Shown: positions 27,001 to 42,000 of the stretch, in pieces
Numbering within the stretch: position 1 is the stretch's first letter
How the letters are laid out: every line of letters starts with the position of its first letter
Source: Phytophthora sp. 'mugwort'
Lineage: Eukaryota; Oomycota; Peronosporomycetes; Peronosporales; Peronosporaceae
DNA length: 64,000 bases
Assembly (NCBI GenBank): GCA_033558025.1
Contig: JAUCEF010000018.1
Span: forward strand, 1,550,001-1,614,000
Reading direction: 5' to 3'
Notes under the pieces: model-generated
The model's input: the letters and a program-made list of their open reading frames with translations, nothing else
What the model was told of the DNA's origin: nothing
Databases searched by the model: none
Program-made: the position numbers and the translations under genes

Positions 27001-30000
27001 GGAAAACTCGTCGATGATCCAGTAGACATGCTGAGATCTCCACTAGTCAAATCTGCTGCTCCCGTACTGAAGTTTATCCCACCAGAGCTGCCAGCTTTGC
27101 CAGCTGAATAAGTCGATATATTGACGTATCCTGTAACACCACGATCTGCATTTCCTGACAGCATGACAATCGATCCGCCAGCACTGGTGCCATTTCCGCT
27201 GAAAACATTGATTGAACCACCTACACGAGTTCTCGATAGCCCAACTGCTACCATTATGCTTCCGGACTGCCCAGTTGAAGAACTTCCAGAAAGTACATTC
27301 ACATCACCCGAGGCTCCTGTGCCAGCCGAACCAGTCGCCACGGTCATTGAGCCTGTTGAGATAGCGCTTTTCCCGGTCTGAATCGCCACAGATCCTGACA
27401 TAACCGTGCCTGAACCCGACAACACAGACAACGTCCCGCCAGTAGATCCATTGCCAGCATAAACAGCGACAGATGACCCTGCTAGCTGGCCAGATGTCCC
27501 GCCCACGACATCAACACGACCAGGACTTCCACTTGCGCTACTGCCGGATTTCAGCACTACGTCACCTGTAACTCCATCACTTGCGTTACCAGTTGCCACC
27601 AACGCCGAGCCACTTGTTCCGCTTCCAATTCCACCGGAAACAAGTGATACATTACCTGATATGCTCGTGCTCGTCGCAGCAGCACTTGCAATCACAACAG
27701 TACCGCTGCTTCCAGTTTTAAATGCAGTACCACCCGAAGTCAAGTTCATATCACCACCAATAGCATTGCGACTGCTTCCACCAGTAATGATAACGTTTCC
27801 GGCATCTTTGGCACTCTGGCCAGCCCGGAGTTCAATATCGCCGCTACTGCCACCCACTGAAGCACCAGTACTTAGCAGTACAACGCCGCTGTTGAGACTA
27901 GAAGCACCAGTCGTAGATCTAATCGCACCAGAGGCTTGAGCAGACTGCGTCTGCAGACCTAAACTGCCAGAGGTTTGACTGTTACTCCATCCACCAGATA
28001 CAACAGCATCTCCACCATCTCTGCTGGAGCTGCCACCGGCAGAAATATTCACATTTCCTCCAACTCGAGCCCCGCTCCATCCCGAAATAAACGTCAAATT
28101 ACCACCACCAATACCACCCCTACCCCCTGCAATGCTCACATTACCGGCCATCGCACTCGAGTCTCCGGTCGCCACTGTCAGCGTGCCGGAGGTACCTGAG
28201 ACAGTCGTTCCAGACGACAGCAGCACCGATCCAGAGTTGACGCTGCCAGCGCCAACGCCAGACACTATGCCGACGCTCCCACTGGCTTGTCCGTCGCTCG
28301 CTCCCGACTGGAGATACACCGCGCCGCCACGACCGACACCCGAGCGACCTCCATAAACCAAGACATCGCCAACCACATCGCGCGCAGCGCCTGACGATAT
28401 TGACACGACGCCACTCGACCCCTGGATGCCACCGCCAGACGCCAGATCGATACGCCCACTGTAACCTCCTGCAGTCGAGTTGCGCGAAGACACCGAAACC
28501 GATCCAGATGTCGCCCCACCTCCAGACGCAACCTCAAGTCGTCCACCCACACCAGAGCTACTGTTCCCGGAGAAGAGCTGGACAGACCCGCCAGTCGCGC
28601 CGACGCCAGCACCTGCAGACAATCGAATCGTGCCTGCCGACATGCTACTGTCTCCGGTCGCAATATTAATGCTACCGGAAAGAGACGACGCCGACGATCC
28701 CGTCCCGATAGCGATCGCACCACTCGAACCACTGCTGGTCGAAGCCGTACGGAGAGACACCGCAGCAGATACGTCGCTGACACCATCCATAGATACACCA
28801 GACGAAATGTCGAGTGTGCCCAGTGATCCTCGTCCAGAGGCGATACTCACCGGACCAGCGCTACGCATTGCATCTGAAACGCTAGACGAGATGGTGACCG
28901 CGCCACCGCGACCACCAGACCCCGACGCACCAGCCAGCACGTTAACCGAACCACCCTTCGACAGACCCCTGCCACCGCTCACACCGACATCTCCTCCTGC
29001 GTTGGAGGCTCCACCTGCCATGGAAATAGCACCACCGACACCACTCGCGGAGCTCGACGTACCGCCCGCTACGCGCACGGAGCCGACCGTCGCAGAAGAT
29101 GACGAAGCACCACTGCCGATGAGCACATCACCCGACAGGCCGCTCGACGAACTGCCAGATTCGATCTGAACATTCCCACTACTTGCCGCGGATGATACCG
29201 CAGCCGAGCGCAAGCCCACCTTGCCCGAGTCGCCTACGATGGACGTCCCCGACAGGATATTCATGGTTCCGCCACCACCCTTGGAGCTATCTCCAGCATC
29301 AACAAGCACACTGCCTCCACTTCCAGTCGACGAAGAACCCCCAGTAATAGACGTCAGTCCCACACTCGTCTCTGCGTCACCAGTTGTTAACGTCACGTTA
29401 CCGCTTCCAAGCGCCTTAGCACCAGAGCTCGACGCCGACGCGATTAGAACGTCGCCGGAGGAACCGCCAGTCGATATACCGGATACGACGTCTACAGAGC
29501 CGCCGGAGCTGCTAGATCCCGACGTCCCTGCTGACAGTGTCACACGTCCACCACTTCCAGCCGCACTGGAGCCTGCGCCAATCACAACGCTACCGCTAGT
29601 GCCGCTCGTAGAATCGCCAGAACGCAGTTCAGCGAGGCCACTAGACCCACCGCTAACACCACGGCCGGACACAATGTTCACATTACCGGCCATCGCACTC
29701 GAGTCTCCGGTCGCCACTGTCAGCGTGCCGGAGGTACCTGAGACAGTCGTTCCAGACGACAGCAGCACCGATCCAGAGTTGACGCTGCCAGCGCCAACGC
29801 CAGACACTATGCCGACGCTCCCACTGGCTTGTCCGTCGCTCGCTCCCGACTGGAGATACACCGCGCCGCCACGACCGACACCCGAGCGACCTCCATAAAC
29901 CAAGACATCGCCAACCACATCGCGCGCAGCGCCTGACGATATTGACACGACGCCACTCGACCCCTGGATGCCACCGCCAGACGCCAGATCGATACGCCCA

Positions 30001-33000
30001 CTGTAACCTCCTGCAGTCGAGTTGCGCGAAGACACCGAAACCGATCCAGATGTCGCCCCACCTCCAGATGCAACCTCAAGTCGTCCACCCACACCAGAGC
30101 TACTGTTCCCGGAGAAGAGCTGGACAGACCCGCCAGTCGCGCCGACGCCAGCACCTGCAGACAATCGAATCGTGCCTGCCGACATGCTACTGTCTCCGGT
30201 CGCAATATTAATGCTACCGGAAAGAGACGACGCCGACGATCCCGTCCCGATAGCGATCGCACCACTCGAACCACTGCTGGTCGAAGCCGTACGGAGAGAC
30301 ACCGCAGCAGATACGTCGCTGACACCATCCATAGATACACCAGACGAAATGTCGAGTGTGCCCAGTGATCCTCGTCCAGAGGCGATACTCACCGGACCAG
30401 CGCTACGCATTGCGTCTGAAACGCTAGACGAGATGGTGACCGCGCCACCGCGACCACCAGACCCCGACGCACCAGCCAGCACGTTAACCGAACCACCCTT
30501 CGACAGACCCCTGCCACCGCTCACACCGACATCTCCTCCTGCGTTGGAGGCTCCACCTGCCATGGAAATAGCACCACCGACACCACTCGCGGAGCTCGAC
30601 GTACCGCCCGCTACGCGCACGGAGCCGACCGTCGCAGAAGATGACGAAGCACCACTGCCGATGAGCACATCACCCGACAGGCCGCTCGACGAACTGCCAG
30701 ATTCGATCTGAACATTCCCACTACTTGCCGCGGATGATACCGCAGCCGAGCGCAAGCCCACCTTGCCCGAGTCGCCTACGATGGACGTCCCCGACAGGAT
30801 ATTCATGGTTCCGCCACCACCCTTGGAGCTATCTCCAGCATCAACAAGCACACTGCCTCCACTTCCAGTCGACGAAGAACCCCCAGTAATAGACGTCAGT
30901 CCCACACTCGTCTCTGCGTCACCAGTTGTTAACGTCACGTTACCGCTTCCAAGCGCCTTAGCACCAGAGCTCGACGCCGACGCGATTAGAACGTCGCCGG
31001 AGGAACCGCCAGTCGATATACCGGATACGACGTCTACAGAGCCGCCGGAGCTGCTAGATCCCGACGTCCCTGCTGACAGTGTCACACGTCCACCACTTCC
31101 AGCCGCACTGGAGCCTGCGCCAATCACAACGCTACCGCTAGTGCCGCTCGTAGAATCGCCAGAACGCAGTTCAGCGAGGCCACTAGACCCACCGCTAACA
31201 CCACGGCCGGACACAATGTTCACATTACCGGCCATCGCACTCGAGTCTCCGGTCGCCACTGTCAGCGTGCCGGAGGTACCTGAGACAGTCGTTCCAGACG
31301 ACAGCAGCACCGATCCAGAGTTGACGCTGCCAGCGCCAACGCCAGACACTATGCCGACGCTCCCACTGGCTTGTCCGTCGCTCGCTCCCGACTGGAGATA
31401 CACCGCGCCGCCACGACCGACACCCGAGCGACCTCCATAAACCAAGACATCGCCAACCACATCGCGCGCAGCGCCTGACGATATTGACACGACGCCACTC
31501 GACCCCTGGATGCCACCGCCAGACGCCAGATCGATACGCCCACTGTAACCTCCTGCAGTCGAGTTGCGCGAAGACACCGAAACCGATCCAGATGTCGCCC
31601 CACCTCCAGACGCAACCTCAAGTCGTCCACCCACACCAGAGCTACTGTTCCCGGAGAAGAGCTGGACAGACCCGCCAGTCGCGCCGACGCCAGCACCTGC
31701 AGACAATCGAATCGTGCCTGCCGACATGCTACTGTCTCCGGTCGCAATATTAATGCTACCGGAAAGAGACGACGCCGACGATCCCGTCCCGATAGCGATC
31801 GCACCACTCGAACCACTGCTGGTCGAAGCCGTACGGAGAGACACCGCAGCAGATACGTCGCTGACACCATCCATAGATACACCAGACGAAATGTCGAGTG
31901 TGCCCAGTGATCCTCGTCCAGAGGCGATACTCACCGGACCAGCGCTACGCATTGCATCTGAAACGCTAGACGAGATGGTGACCGCGCCACCGCGACCACC
32001 AGACCCCGACGCACCAGCCAGCACGTTAACCGAACCACCCTTCGACAGACCCCTGCCACCGCTCACACCGACATCTCCTCCTGCGTTGGAGGCTCCACCT
32101 GCCATGGAAATAGCACCACCGACACCACTCGCGGAGCTCGACGTACCGCCCGCTACGCGCACGGAGCCGACCGTCGCAGAAGATGACGAAGCACCACTGC
32201 CGATGAGCACATCACCCGACAGGCCGCTCGACGAACTGCCAGATTCGATCTGAACATTCCCACTACTTGCCGCGGATGATACCGCAGCCGAGCGCAAGCC
32301 CACCTTGCCCGAGTCGCCTACGATGGACGTCCCCGACAGGATATTCATGGTTCCGCCACCACCCTTGGAGCTATCTCCGGCATCAACAAGCACACTGCCT
32401 CCACTTCCAGTCGACGAAGAACCCCCAGTAATAGACGTCAGTCCCACACTCGTCTCTGCGTCACCAGTTGTTAACGTCACGTTACCGCTTCCAAGCGCCT
32501 TAGCACCAGAGCTCGACGCCGACGCGATTAGAACGTCGCCGGAGGAACCGCCAGTCGATATACCGGATACGACGTCTACAGAGCCGCCGGAGCTGCTAGA
32601 TCCCGACGTCCCTGCTGACAGTGTCACACGTCCACCACTTCCAGCCGCACTGGAGCCTGCGCCAATCACAACGCTACCGCTAGTGCCGCTCGTAGAATCG
32701 CCAGAACGCAGTTCAGCGAGGCCACTAGACCCACCGCTAACACCACGGCCGGACACAATGTTCACATTACCGGCCATCGCACTCGAGTCTCCGGTCGCCA
32801 CTGTCAGCGTGCCGGAGGTACCTGAGACAGTCGTTCCAGACGACAGCAGCACCGATCCAGAGTTGACGCTGCCAGCGCCAACGCCAGACACTATGCCGAC
32901 GCTCCCACTGGCTTGTCCGTCGCTCGCTCCCGACTGGAGATACACCGCGCCGCCACGACCGACACCCGAGCGACCTCCATAAACCAAGACATCGCCAACC

Positions 33001-36000
33001 ACATCGCGCGCAGCGCCTGACGATATTGACACGACGCCACTCGACCCCTGGATGCCACCGCCAGACGCCAGATCGATACGCCCACTGTAACCTCCTGCAG
33101 TCGAGTTGCGCGAAGACACCGAAACCGATCCAGATGTCGCCCCACCTCCAGATGCAACCTCAAGTCGTCCACCCACACCAGAGCTACTGTTTCCGGAGAA
33201 GAGCTGGACAGACCCGCCAGTCGCGCCGACGCCAGCACCTGCAGACAATCGAATCGTGCCTGCCGACATGCTACTGTCTCCGGTCGCAATATTAATGCTA
33301 CCGGAAAGAGACGACGCCGACGATCCCGTCCCGATAGCGATCGCACCACTCGAACCACTGCTGGTCGAAGCCGTACGGAGAGACACCGCAGCAGATACGT
33401 CGCTGACACCATCCATAGATACACCAGACGAAATGTCGAGTGTGCCCAGTGATCCTCGTCCAGAGGCGATACTCACCGGACCAGCGCTACGCATTGCATC
33501 TGAAACGCTAGACGAGATGGTGACCGCGCCACCGCGACCACCAGACCCCGACGCACCAGCCAGCACGTTAACCGAACCACCCTTCGACAGACCCCTGCCA
33601 CCGCTCACACCGACATCTCCTCCTGCGTTGGAGGCTCCACCTGCCATGGAAATAGCACCACCGACACCACTCGCGGAGCTCGACGTACCGCCCGCTACGC
33701 GCACGGAGCCGACCGTCGCAGAAGATGACGAAGCACCACTGCCGATGAGCACATCACCCGACAGGCCGCTCGACGAACTGCCAGATTCGATCTGAACATT
33801 CCCACTACTTGCCGCGGATGATACCGCAGCCGAGCGCAAGCCCACCTTGCCCGAGTCGCCTACGATGGACGTCCCCGACAGGATATTCACGGTTCCGCCA
33901 CCACCCTTGGAGCTATCTCCGGCATCAACAAGCACACTGCCTCCACTTCCAGTCGACGAAGAACCCCCAGTAATAGACGTCAGTCCCACACTCGTCTCTG
34001 CGTCACCAGTTGTTAACGTCACGTTACCGCTTCCAAGCGCCTTAGCACCAGAGCTCGACGCCGACGCGATTAGAACGTCGCCGGAGGAACCGCCAGTCGA
34101 TATACCGGATACGACGTCTACAGAGCCGCCGGAGCTGCTAGATCCCGACGTCCCTGCTGACAGTGTCACACGTCCACCACTTCCAGCCGCACTGGAGCCT
34201 GCGCCAATCACAACGCTACCGCTAGTGCCGCTCGTAGAATCGCCAGAACGCAGTTCAGCGAGGCCACTAGACCCACCGCTAACACCACGGCCGGACATAA
34301 TGTTCACATTACCGGCCATCGCACTCGAGTCTCCGGTCGCCACTGTCAGCGTGCCGGAGGTACCTGAGACAGTCGTTCCAGACGACAGCAGCACCGATCC
34401 AGAGTTGACGCTGCCAGCGCCAACGCCAGACACTATGCCGACGCTCCCACTGGCTTGTCCGTCGCTCGCTCCCGACTGGAGATACACCGCGCCGCCACGA
34501 CCGACACCCGAGCGACCTCCATAAACCAAGACATCGCCAACCACATCGCGCGCAGCGCCTGACGATATTGACACGACGCCACTCGACCCCTGGATGCCAC
34601 CGCCAGACGCCAGATCGATACGCCCACTGTAACCTCCTGCAGTCGAGTTGCGCGAAGACACCGAAACCGATCCAGATGTCGCCCCACCTCCAGACGCAAC
34701 CTCAAGTCGTCCACCCACACCAGAGTTACTGTTCCCGGAGAAGAGCTGGACAGACCCGCCAGTCGCGCCGACGCCAGCACCTGCAGACAATCGAATCGTG
34801 CCTGCCGACATGCTACTGTCTCCGGTCGCAATATTAATGCTACCGGAAAGAGACGACGCCGACGATCCCGTCCCGATAGCGATCGCACCACTCGAACCAC
34901 TGCTGGTCGAAGCCGTACGGAGAGACACCGCAGCAGATACGTCGCTGACACCATCCATAGATACACCAGACGAAATGTCGAGTGTGCCCAGTGATCCTCG
35001 TCCAGAGGCGATACTCACCGGACCAGCGCTACGCATTGCGTCTGAAACGCTAGACGAGATGGTGACCGCGCCACCGCGACCACCAGACCCCGACGCACCA
35101 GCCAGCACGTTAACCGAACCACCCTTCGACAGACCCCTGCCACCGCTCACACCGACATCTCCTCCTGCGTTGGAGGCTCCACCTGCCATGGAAATAGCAC
35201 CACCGACACCACTCGCGGAGCTCGACGTACCGCCCGCTACGCGCACGGAGCCGACCGTCGCAGAAGATGACGAAGCACCACTGCCGATGAGCACATCACC
35301 CGACAGGCCGCTCGACGAACTGCCAGATTCGATCTGAACATTCCCACTACTTGCCGCGGATGATACCGCAGCCGAGCGCAAGCCCACCTTGCCCGAGTCG
35401 CCTACGATGGACGTCCCCGACAGGATATTCACGGTTCCGCCACCACCCTTGGAGCTATCTCCAGCATCAACAAGCACACTGCCTCCACTTCCAGTCGACG
35501 AAGAACCCCCAGTAATAGACGTCAGTCCCACACTCGTCTCTGCGTCACCAGTTGTTAACGTCACGTTACCGCTTCCAAGCGCCTTAGCACCAGAGCTCGA
35601 CGCCGACGCGATTAGAACGTCGCCGGAGGAACCGCCAGTCGATATACCGGATACGACGTCTACAGAGCCGCCGGAGCTGCTAGATCCCGACGTCCCTGCT
35701 GACAGTGTCACACGTCCACCACTTCCAGCCGCACTGGAGCCTGCGCCAATCACAACGCTACCGCTAGTGCCGCTCGTAGAATCGCCAGAACGCAGTTCAG
35801 CGAGGCCACTAGACCCACCGCTAACACCACGGCCAGACACAATGTTCACATTACCGGCCATCGCACTCGAGTCTCCGGTCGCCACTGTCAGCGTGCCGGA
35901 GGTACCTGAGACAGTCGTTCCAGACGACAGCAGCACCGATCCAGAGTTGACGCTGCCAGCGCCAACGCCAGACACTATGCCGACGCTCCCACTGGCTTGT

Positions 36001-39000
36001 CCGTCGCTCGCTCCCGACTGGAGATACACCGCGCCGCCACGACCGACACCCGAGCGACCTCCATAAACCAAGACATCGCCAACCACATCGCGCGCAGCGC
36101 CTGACGATATTGACACGACGCCACTCGACCCCTGGATGCCACCGCCAGACGCCAGATCGATACGCCCACTGTAACCTCCTGCAGTCGAGTTGCGCGAAGA
36201 CACCGAAACCGATCCAGATGTCGCCCCACCTCCAGACGCAACCTCAAGTCGTCCACCCACACCAGAGTTACTGTTCCCGGAGAAGAGCTGGACAGACCCG
36301 CCAGTCGCGCCGACGCCAGCACCTGCAGACAATCGAATCGTGCCTGCCGACATGCTACTGTCTCCGGTCGCAATATTAATGCTACCGGAAAGAGACGACG
36401 CCGACGATCCCGTCCCGATAGCGATCGCACCACTCGAACCACTGCTGGTCGAAGCCGTACGGAGAGACACCGCAGCAGATACGTCGCTGACACCATCCAT
36501 AGATACACCAGACGAAATGTCGAGTGTGCCCAGTGATCCTCGTCCAGAGGCGATACTCACCGGACCAGCGCTACGCATTGCGTCTGAAACGCTAGACGAG
36601 ATGGTGACCGCGCCACCGCGACCACCAGACCCCGACGCACCAGCCAGCACGTTAACCGAACCACCCTTCGACAGACCCCTGCCACCGCTCACACCGACAT
36701 CTCCTCCTGCGTTGGAGGCTCCACCTGCCATGGAAATAGCACCACCGACACCACTCGCGGAGCTCGACGTACCGCCCGCTACGCGCACGGAGCCGACCGT
36801 CGCAGAAGATGACGAAGCACCACTGCCGATGAGCACATCACCCGACAGGCCGCTCGACGAACTGCCAGATTCGATCTGAACATTCCCACTACTTGCCGCG
36901 GATGATACCGCAGCCGAGCGCAAGCCCACCTTGCCCGAGTCGCCTACGATGGACGTCCCCGACAGGATATTCACGGTTCCGCCACCACCCTTGGAGCTAT
37001 CTCCAGCATCAACAAGCACACTGCCTCCACTTCCAGTCGACGAAGAACCCCCAGTAATAGACGTCAGTCCCACACTCGTCTCTGCGTCACCAGTTGTTAA
37101 CGTCACGTTACCGCTTCCAAGCGCCTTAGCACCAGAGCTCGACGCCGACGCGATTAGAACGTCGCCGGAGGAACCGCCAGTCGATATACCGGATACGACG
37201 TCTACAGAGCCGCCGGAGCTGCTAGATCCCGACGTCCCTGCTGACAGTGTCACACGTCCACCACTTCCAGCCGCACTGGAGCCTGCGCCAATCACAACGC
37301 TACCGCTAGTGCCGCTCGTAGAATCGCCAGAACGCAGTTCAGCGAGGCCACTAGACCCACCGCTAACACCACGGCCGGACACAATGTTCACATTACCGGC
37401 CATCGCACTCGAGTCTCCGGTCGCCACTGTCAGCGTGCCGGAGGTACCTGAGACAGTCGTTCCAGACGACAGCAGCACCGATCCAGAGTTGACGCTGCCA
37501 GCGCCAACGCCAGACACTATGCCGACGCTCCCACTGGCTTGTCCGTCGCTCGCTCCCGACTGGAGATACACCGCGCCGCCACGACCGACACCCGAGCGAC
37601 CTCCATAAACCAAGACATCGCCAACCACATCGCGCGCAGCGCCTGACGATATTGACACGACGCCACTCGACCCCTGGATGCCACCGCCAGACGCCAGATC
37701 GATACGCCCACTGTAACCTCCTGCAGTCGAGTTGCGCGAAGACACCGAAACCGATCCAGATGTCGCCCCACCTCCAGATGCAACCTCAAGTCGTCCACCC
37801 ATACCAGAGCTACTGTTCCCGGAGAAGAGCTGGACAGACCCGCCAGTCGCGCCGACGCCAGCACCTGCAGACAATCGAATCGTGCCTGCCGACATGCTAC
37901 TGTCTCCGGTCGCAATATTAATGCTACCGGAAAGAGACGACGCCGACGATCCCGTCCCGATAGCGATCGCACCACTCGAACCACTGCTGGTCGAAGCCGT
38001 ACGGAGAGACACCGCAGCAGATACGTCGCTGACACCATCCATAGATACACCAGACGAAATGTCGAGTGTGCCCAGTGATCCTCGTCCAGAGGCGATACTC
38101 ACCGGACCAGCGCTACGCATTGCATCTGAAACGCTAGACGAGATGGTGACCGCGCCACCGCGACCACCAGACCCCGACGCACCAGCCAGCACGTTAACCG
38201 AACCACCCTTCGACAGACCCCTGCCACCGCTCACACCGACATCTCCTCCTGCGTTGGAGGCTCCACCTGCCATGGAAATAGCACCACCGACACCACTCGC
38301 GGAGCTCGACGTACCGCCCGCTACGCGCACGGAGCCGACCGTCGCAGAAGATGACGAAGCACCACTGCCGATGAGCACATCACCCGACAGGCCGCTCGAC
38401 GAACTGCCAGATTCGATCTGAACATTCCCACTACTTGCCGCGGATGATACCGCAGCCGAGCGCAAGCCCACCTTGCCCGAGTCGCCTACGATGGACGTCC
38501 CCGACAGGATATTCACGGTTCCGCCACCACCCTTGGAGCTATCTCCGGCATCAACAAGCACACTGCCTCCACTTCCAGTCGACGAAGAACCCCCAGTAAT
38601 AGACGTCAGTCCCACACTCGTCTCTGCGTCACCAGTTGTTAACGTCACGTTACCGCTTCCAAGCGCCTTAGCACCAGAGCTCGACGCCGACGCGATTAGA
38701 ACGTCGCCGGAGGAACCGCCAGTCGATATACCGGATACGACGTCTACAGAGCCGCCGGAGCTGCTAGATCCCGACGTCCCTGCTGACAGTGTCACACGTC
38801 CACCACTTCCAGCCGCACTGGAGCCTGCGCCAATCACAACGCTACCGCTAGTGCCGCTCGTAGAATCGCCAGAACGCAGTTCAGCGAGGCCACTAGACCC
38901 ACCGCTAACACCACGGCCGGACACAATGTTCACATTACCGGCCATCGCACTCGAGTCTCCGGTCGCCACTGTCAGCGTGCCGGAGGTACCTGAGACAGTC

Positions 39001-42000
39001 GTTCCAGACGACAGCAGCACCGATCCAGAGTTGACGCTGCCAGCGCCAACGCCAGACACTATGCCGACGCTCCCACTGGCTTGTCCGTCGCTCGCTCCCG
39101 ACTGGAGATACACCGCGCCGCCACGACCGACACCCGAGCGACCTCCATAAACCAAGACATCGCCAACCACATCGCGCGCAGCGCCTGACGATATTGACAC
39201 GACGCCACTCGACCCCTGGATGCCACCGCCAGACGCCAGATCGATACGCCCACTGTAACCTCCTGCAGTCGAGTTGCGCGAAGACACCGAAACCGATCCA
39301 GATGTCGCCCCACCTCCAGATGCAACCTCAAGTCGTCCACCCATACCAGAGCTACTGTTCCCGGAGAAGAGCTGGACAGACCCGCCAGTCGCGCCGACGC
39401 CAGCACCTGCAGACAATCGAATCGTGCCTGCCGACATGCTACTGTCTCCGGTCGCAATATTAATGCTACCGGAAAGAGACGACGCCGACGATCCCGTCCC
39501 GATAGCGATCGCACCACTCGAACCACTGCTGGTCGAAGCCGTACGGAGAGACACCGCAGCAGATACGTCGCTGACACCATCCATAGATACACCAGACGAA
39601 ATGTCGAGTGTGCCCAGTGATCCTCGTCCAGAGGCGATACTCACCGGACCAGCGCTACGCATTGCGTCTGAAACGCTAGACGAGATGGTGACCGCGCCAC
39701 CGCGACCACCAGACCCCGACGCACCAGCCAGCACGTTAACCGAACCACCCTTCGACAGACCCCTGCCACCGCTCACACCGACATCTCCTCCTGCGTTGGA
39801 GGCTCCACCTGCCATGGAAATAGCACCACCGACACCACTCGCGGAGCTCGACGTACCGCCCGCTACGCGCACGGAGCCGACCGTCGCAGAAGATGACGAA
39901 GCACCACTGCCGATGAGCACATCACCCGACAGGCCGCTCGACGAACTGCCAGATTCGATCTGAACATTCCCACTACTTGCCGCGGATGATACCGCAGCCG
40001 AGCGCAAGCCCACCTTGCCCGAGTCGCCTACGATGGACGTCCCCGACAGGATATTCACGGTTCCGCCACCACCCTTGGAGCTATCTCCGGCATCAACAAG
40101 CACACTGCCTCCACTTCCAGTCGACGAAGAACCCCCAGTAATAGACGTCAGTCCCACACTCGTCTCTGCGTCACCAGTTGTTAACGTCACGTTACCGCTT
40201 CCAAGCGCCTTAGCACCAGAGCTCGACGCCGACGCGATTAGAACGTCGCCGGAGGAACCGCCAGTCGATATACCGGATACGACGCCTACAGAGCCACCGG
40301 AGCTGCTAGATCCCGACGTCCCTGCTGACAGTGTCACACGTCCACCACTTCCAGCCGCACTGGAGCCTGCGCCAATCACAACGCTACCGCTAGTGCCGCT
40401 TGCCGAATCGCCAGAAATAAGTTCAACCCAACCCGTTGAACCTAATACTGTGTTTCCGGTTGCCATGACCATATCGCCAGAGTCGCCTGCCGTGCCAGCA
40501 TTGATGGTGCCAATATTAACACTTCCAGTATTCCCTTCCGTGCTTCCACCAGACGAAATTGCAATAGATCCCCCGACGCTTGCTTTGCCGGTCGTTGTTC
40601 CTCCTTCTAATGAGATGCTACCGCCGTGGTCTACGCTGTCACCAACACCAATGACGATGTTTCCAGCTTGATCATTAGGGGCATCACCTGTAAAGATTTG
40701 GACGCTTCCTGATGAACCTGATTCGGAAGTACCAGACTGAATCGATACAGATCCACTCGATGCCGTACCACTACTTGTTGCAAAACCTCCCGAATCCGCA
40801 CTTGATACAGTGACATCGCCGCTTTTCTCGCGTGCATTGGCTGTAACATGGAATCGGCGATGTTGTGCATGGATAGCAGCAACTAGATCGAGAATGACCT
40901 TCTGCTTGTCGATTTGGTGGAAGTTTATCAGACTGAAATCGCTTTCGTTGAGATAGAAGTCACCAACGCTCACATACTCCGGGAATGTTGCGTGGGCTTG
41001 TTGGGCGATAATACCTCTCACAACTGAATCTTTAATTCCACGGATTCGCCTCCACTCATCTGTATATCGATATTGCTTGATTTCAAGCGACTGCAGTCGC
41101 TGAAGAATATCATCCTCGTCCACGTCTTCAATATTGGTTTTTATACGACGGTCTGACGGAGATATAACTTGGGGGAACTGAGCTGGCACGGTACCAACAA
41201 CCATATCGCTTCGAACACGGAAAACAATGCCGTCAGCCGTGTTGGAGTTCGGGTTCTCGAAAAGCGCTTCTTCCGTCGTTTTTTGCTTTGTGAACCTACC
41301 ACTGATAGATACATCAGCTCCATCACTAGATATAGTGACACTTCCATCCCTTCCAACATCAATGGAACCCTTCCGCGCACCAGACACAAGTGCAATCGAT
41401 CCACCAGCAGTACCACTGCCTGCAGTGACACCAACGTCTCCAACAAATAAATCATCGGAGCTAGATCCCGTGCTCAAAAACAAATTACCTGGGCTGCCGG
41501 TTATTGACTCGCCACCCTCAATAGTCACGTCCCCGCCGGCGGTACTAGTAGATGAACCACCAGATACACGAACAGCTCCACCAGACCCGCTGGACAACGA
41601 TGAACCACCGCTCACATCCACGGACCCGGAAGACCCCGCCAGCGACTCCCCGCCACTCACGCCAACACTGCCTCCCGACCCCGTCACACCGCTGGCACCG
41701 CCCAGCACGCTCACCAAGCCACCGACCCCTGTACTACTAGAGCCGCTGGACACACGCACAGCGCCAGACGCGCCGTCCACCGCATCGCCTGACACAAACG
41801 ACATCTCGCCAGAAGCAGACGCAGCACTAGCAGCTCCACTCTCAACCAACACAATGCCGCTCAAATCACTACCAATGCCACTCGACACAGTCACCGCGCC
41901 ACCCGTCGAAGAACTGCTAGATCCCCCCGACACAGACACACGTCCCGCTACTGTAGCCGAATCGCCAGACTGCACAGACACATCACCGCTGCTAGACGCC

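Noticed and set aside
28265..28798. A 177-residue minus-strand frame recurring once per array B unit
   Set aside because: It lies in a different minus-strand frame from the one that is open throughout, is Arg/Leu-rich with no family resemblance, and ends within each unit.
40400..41560. A gene boundary between two separate repeat proteins
   Set aside because: I read each codon from 41550 to 40381 in the main frame and found no stop codon. The ICA domain passes straight into further strand motifs. A missed intron or alternative start inside cannot be excluded, but nothing requires it.
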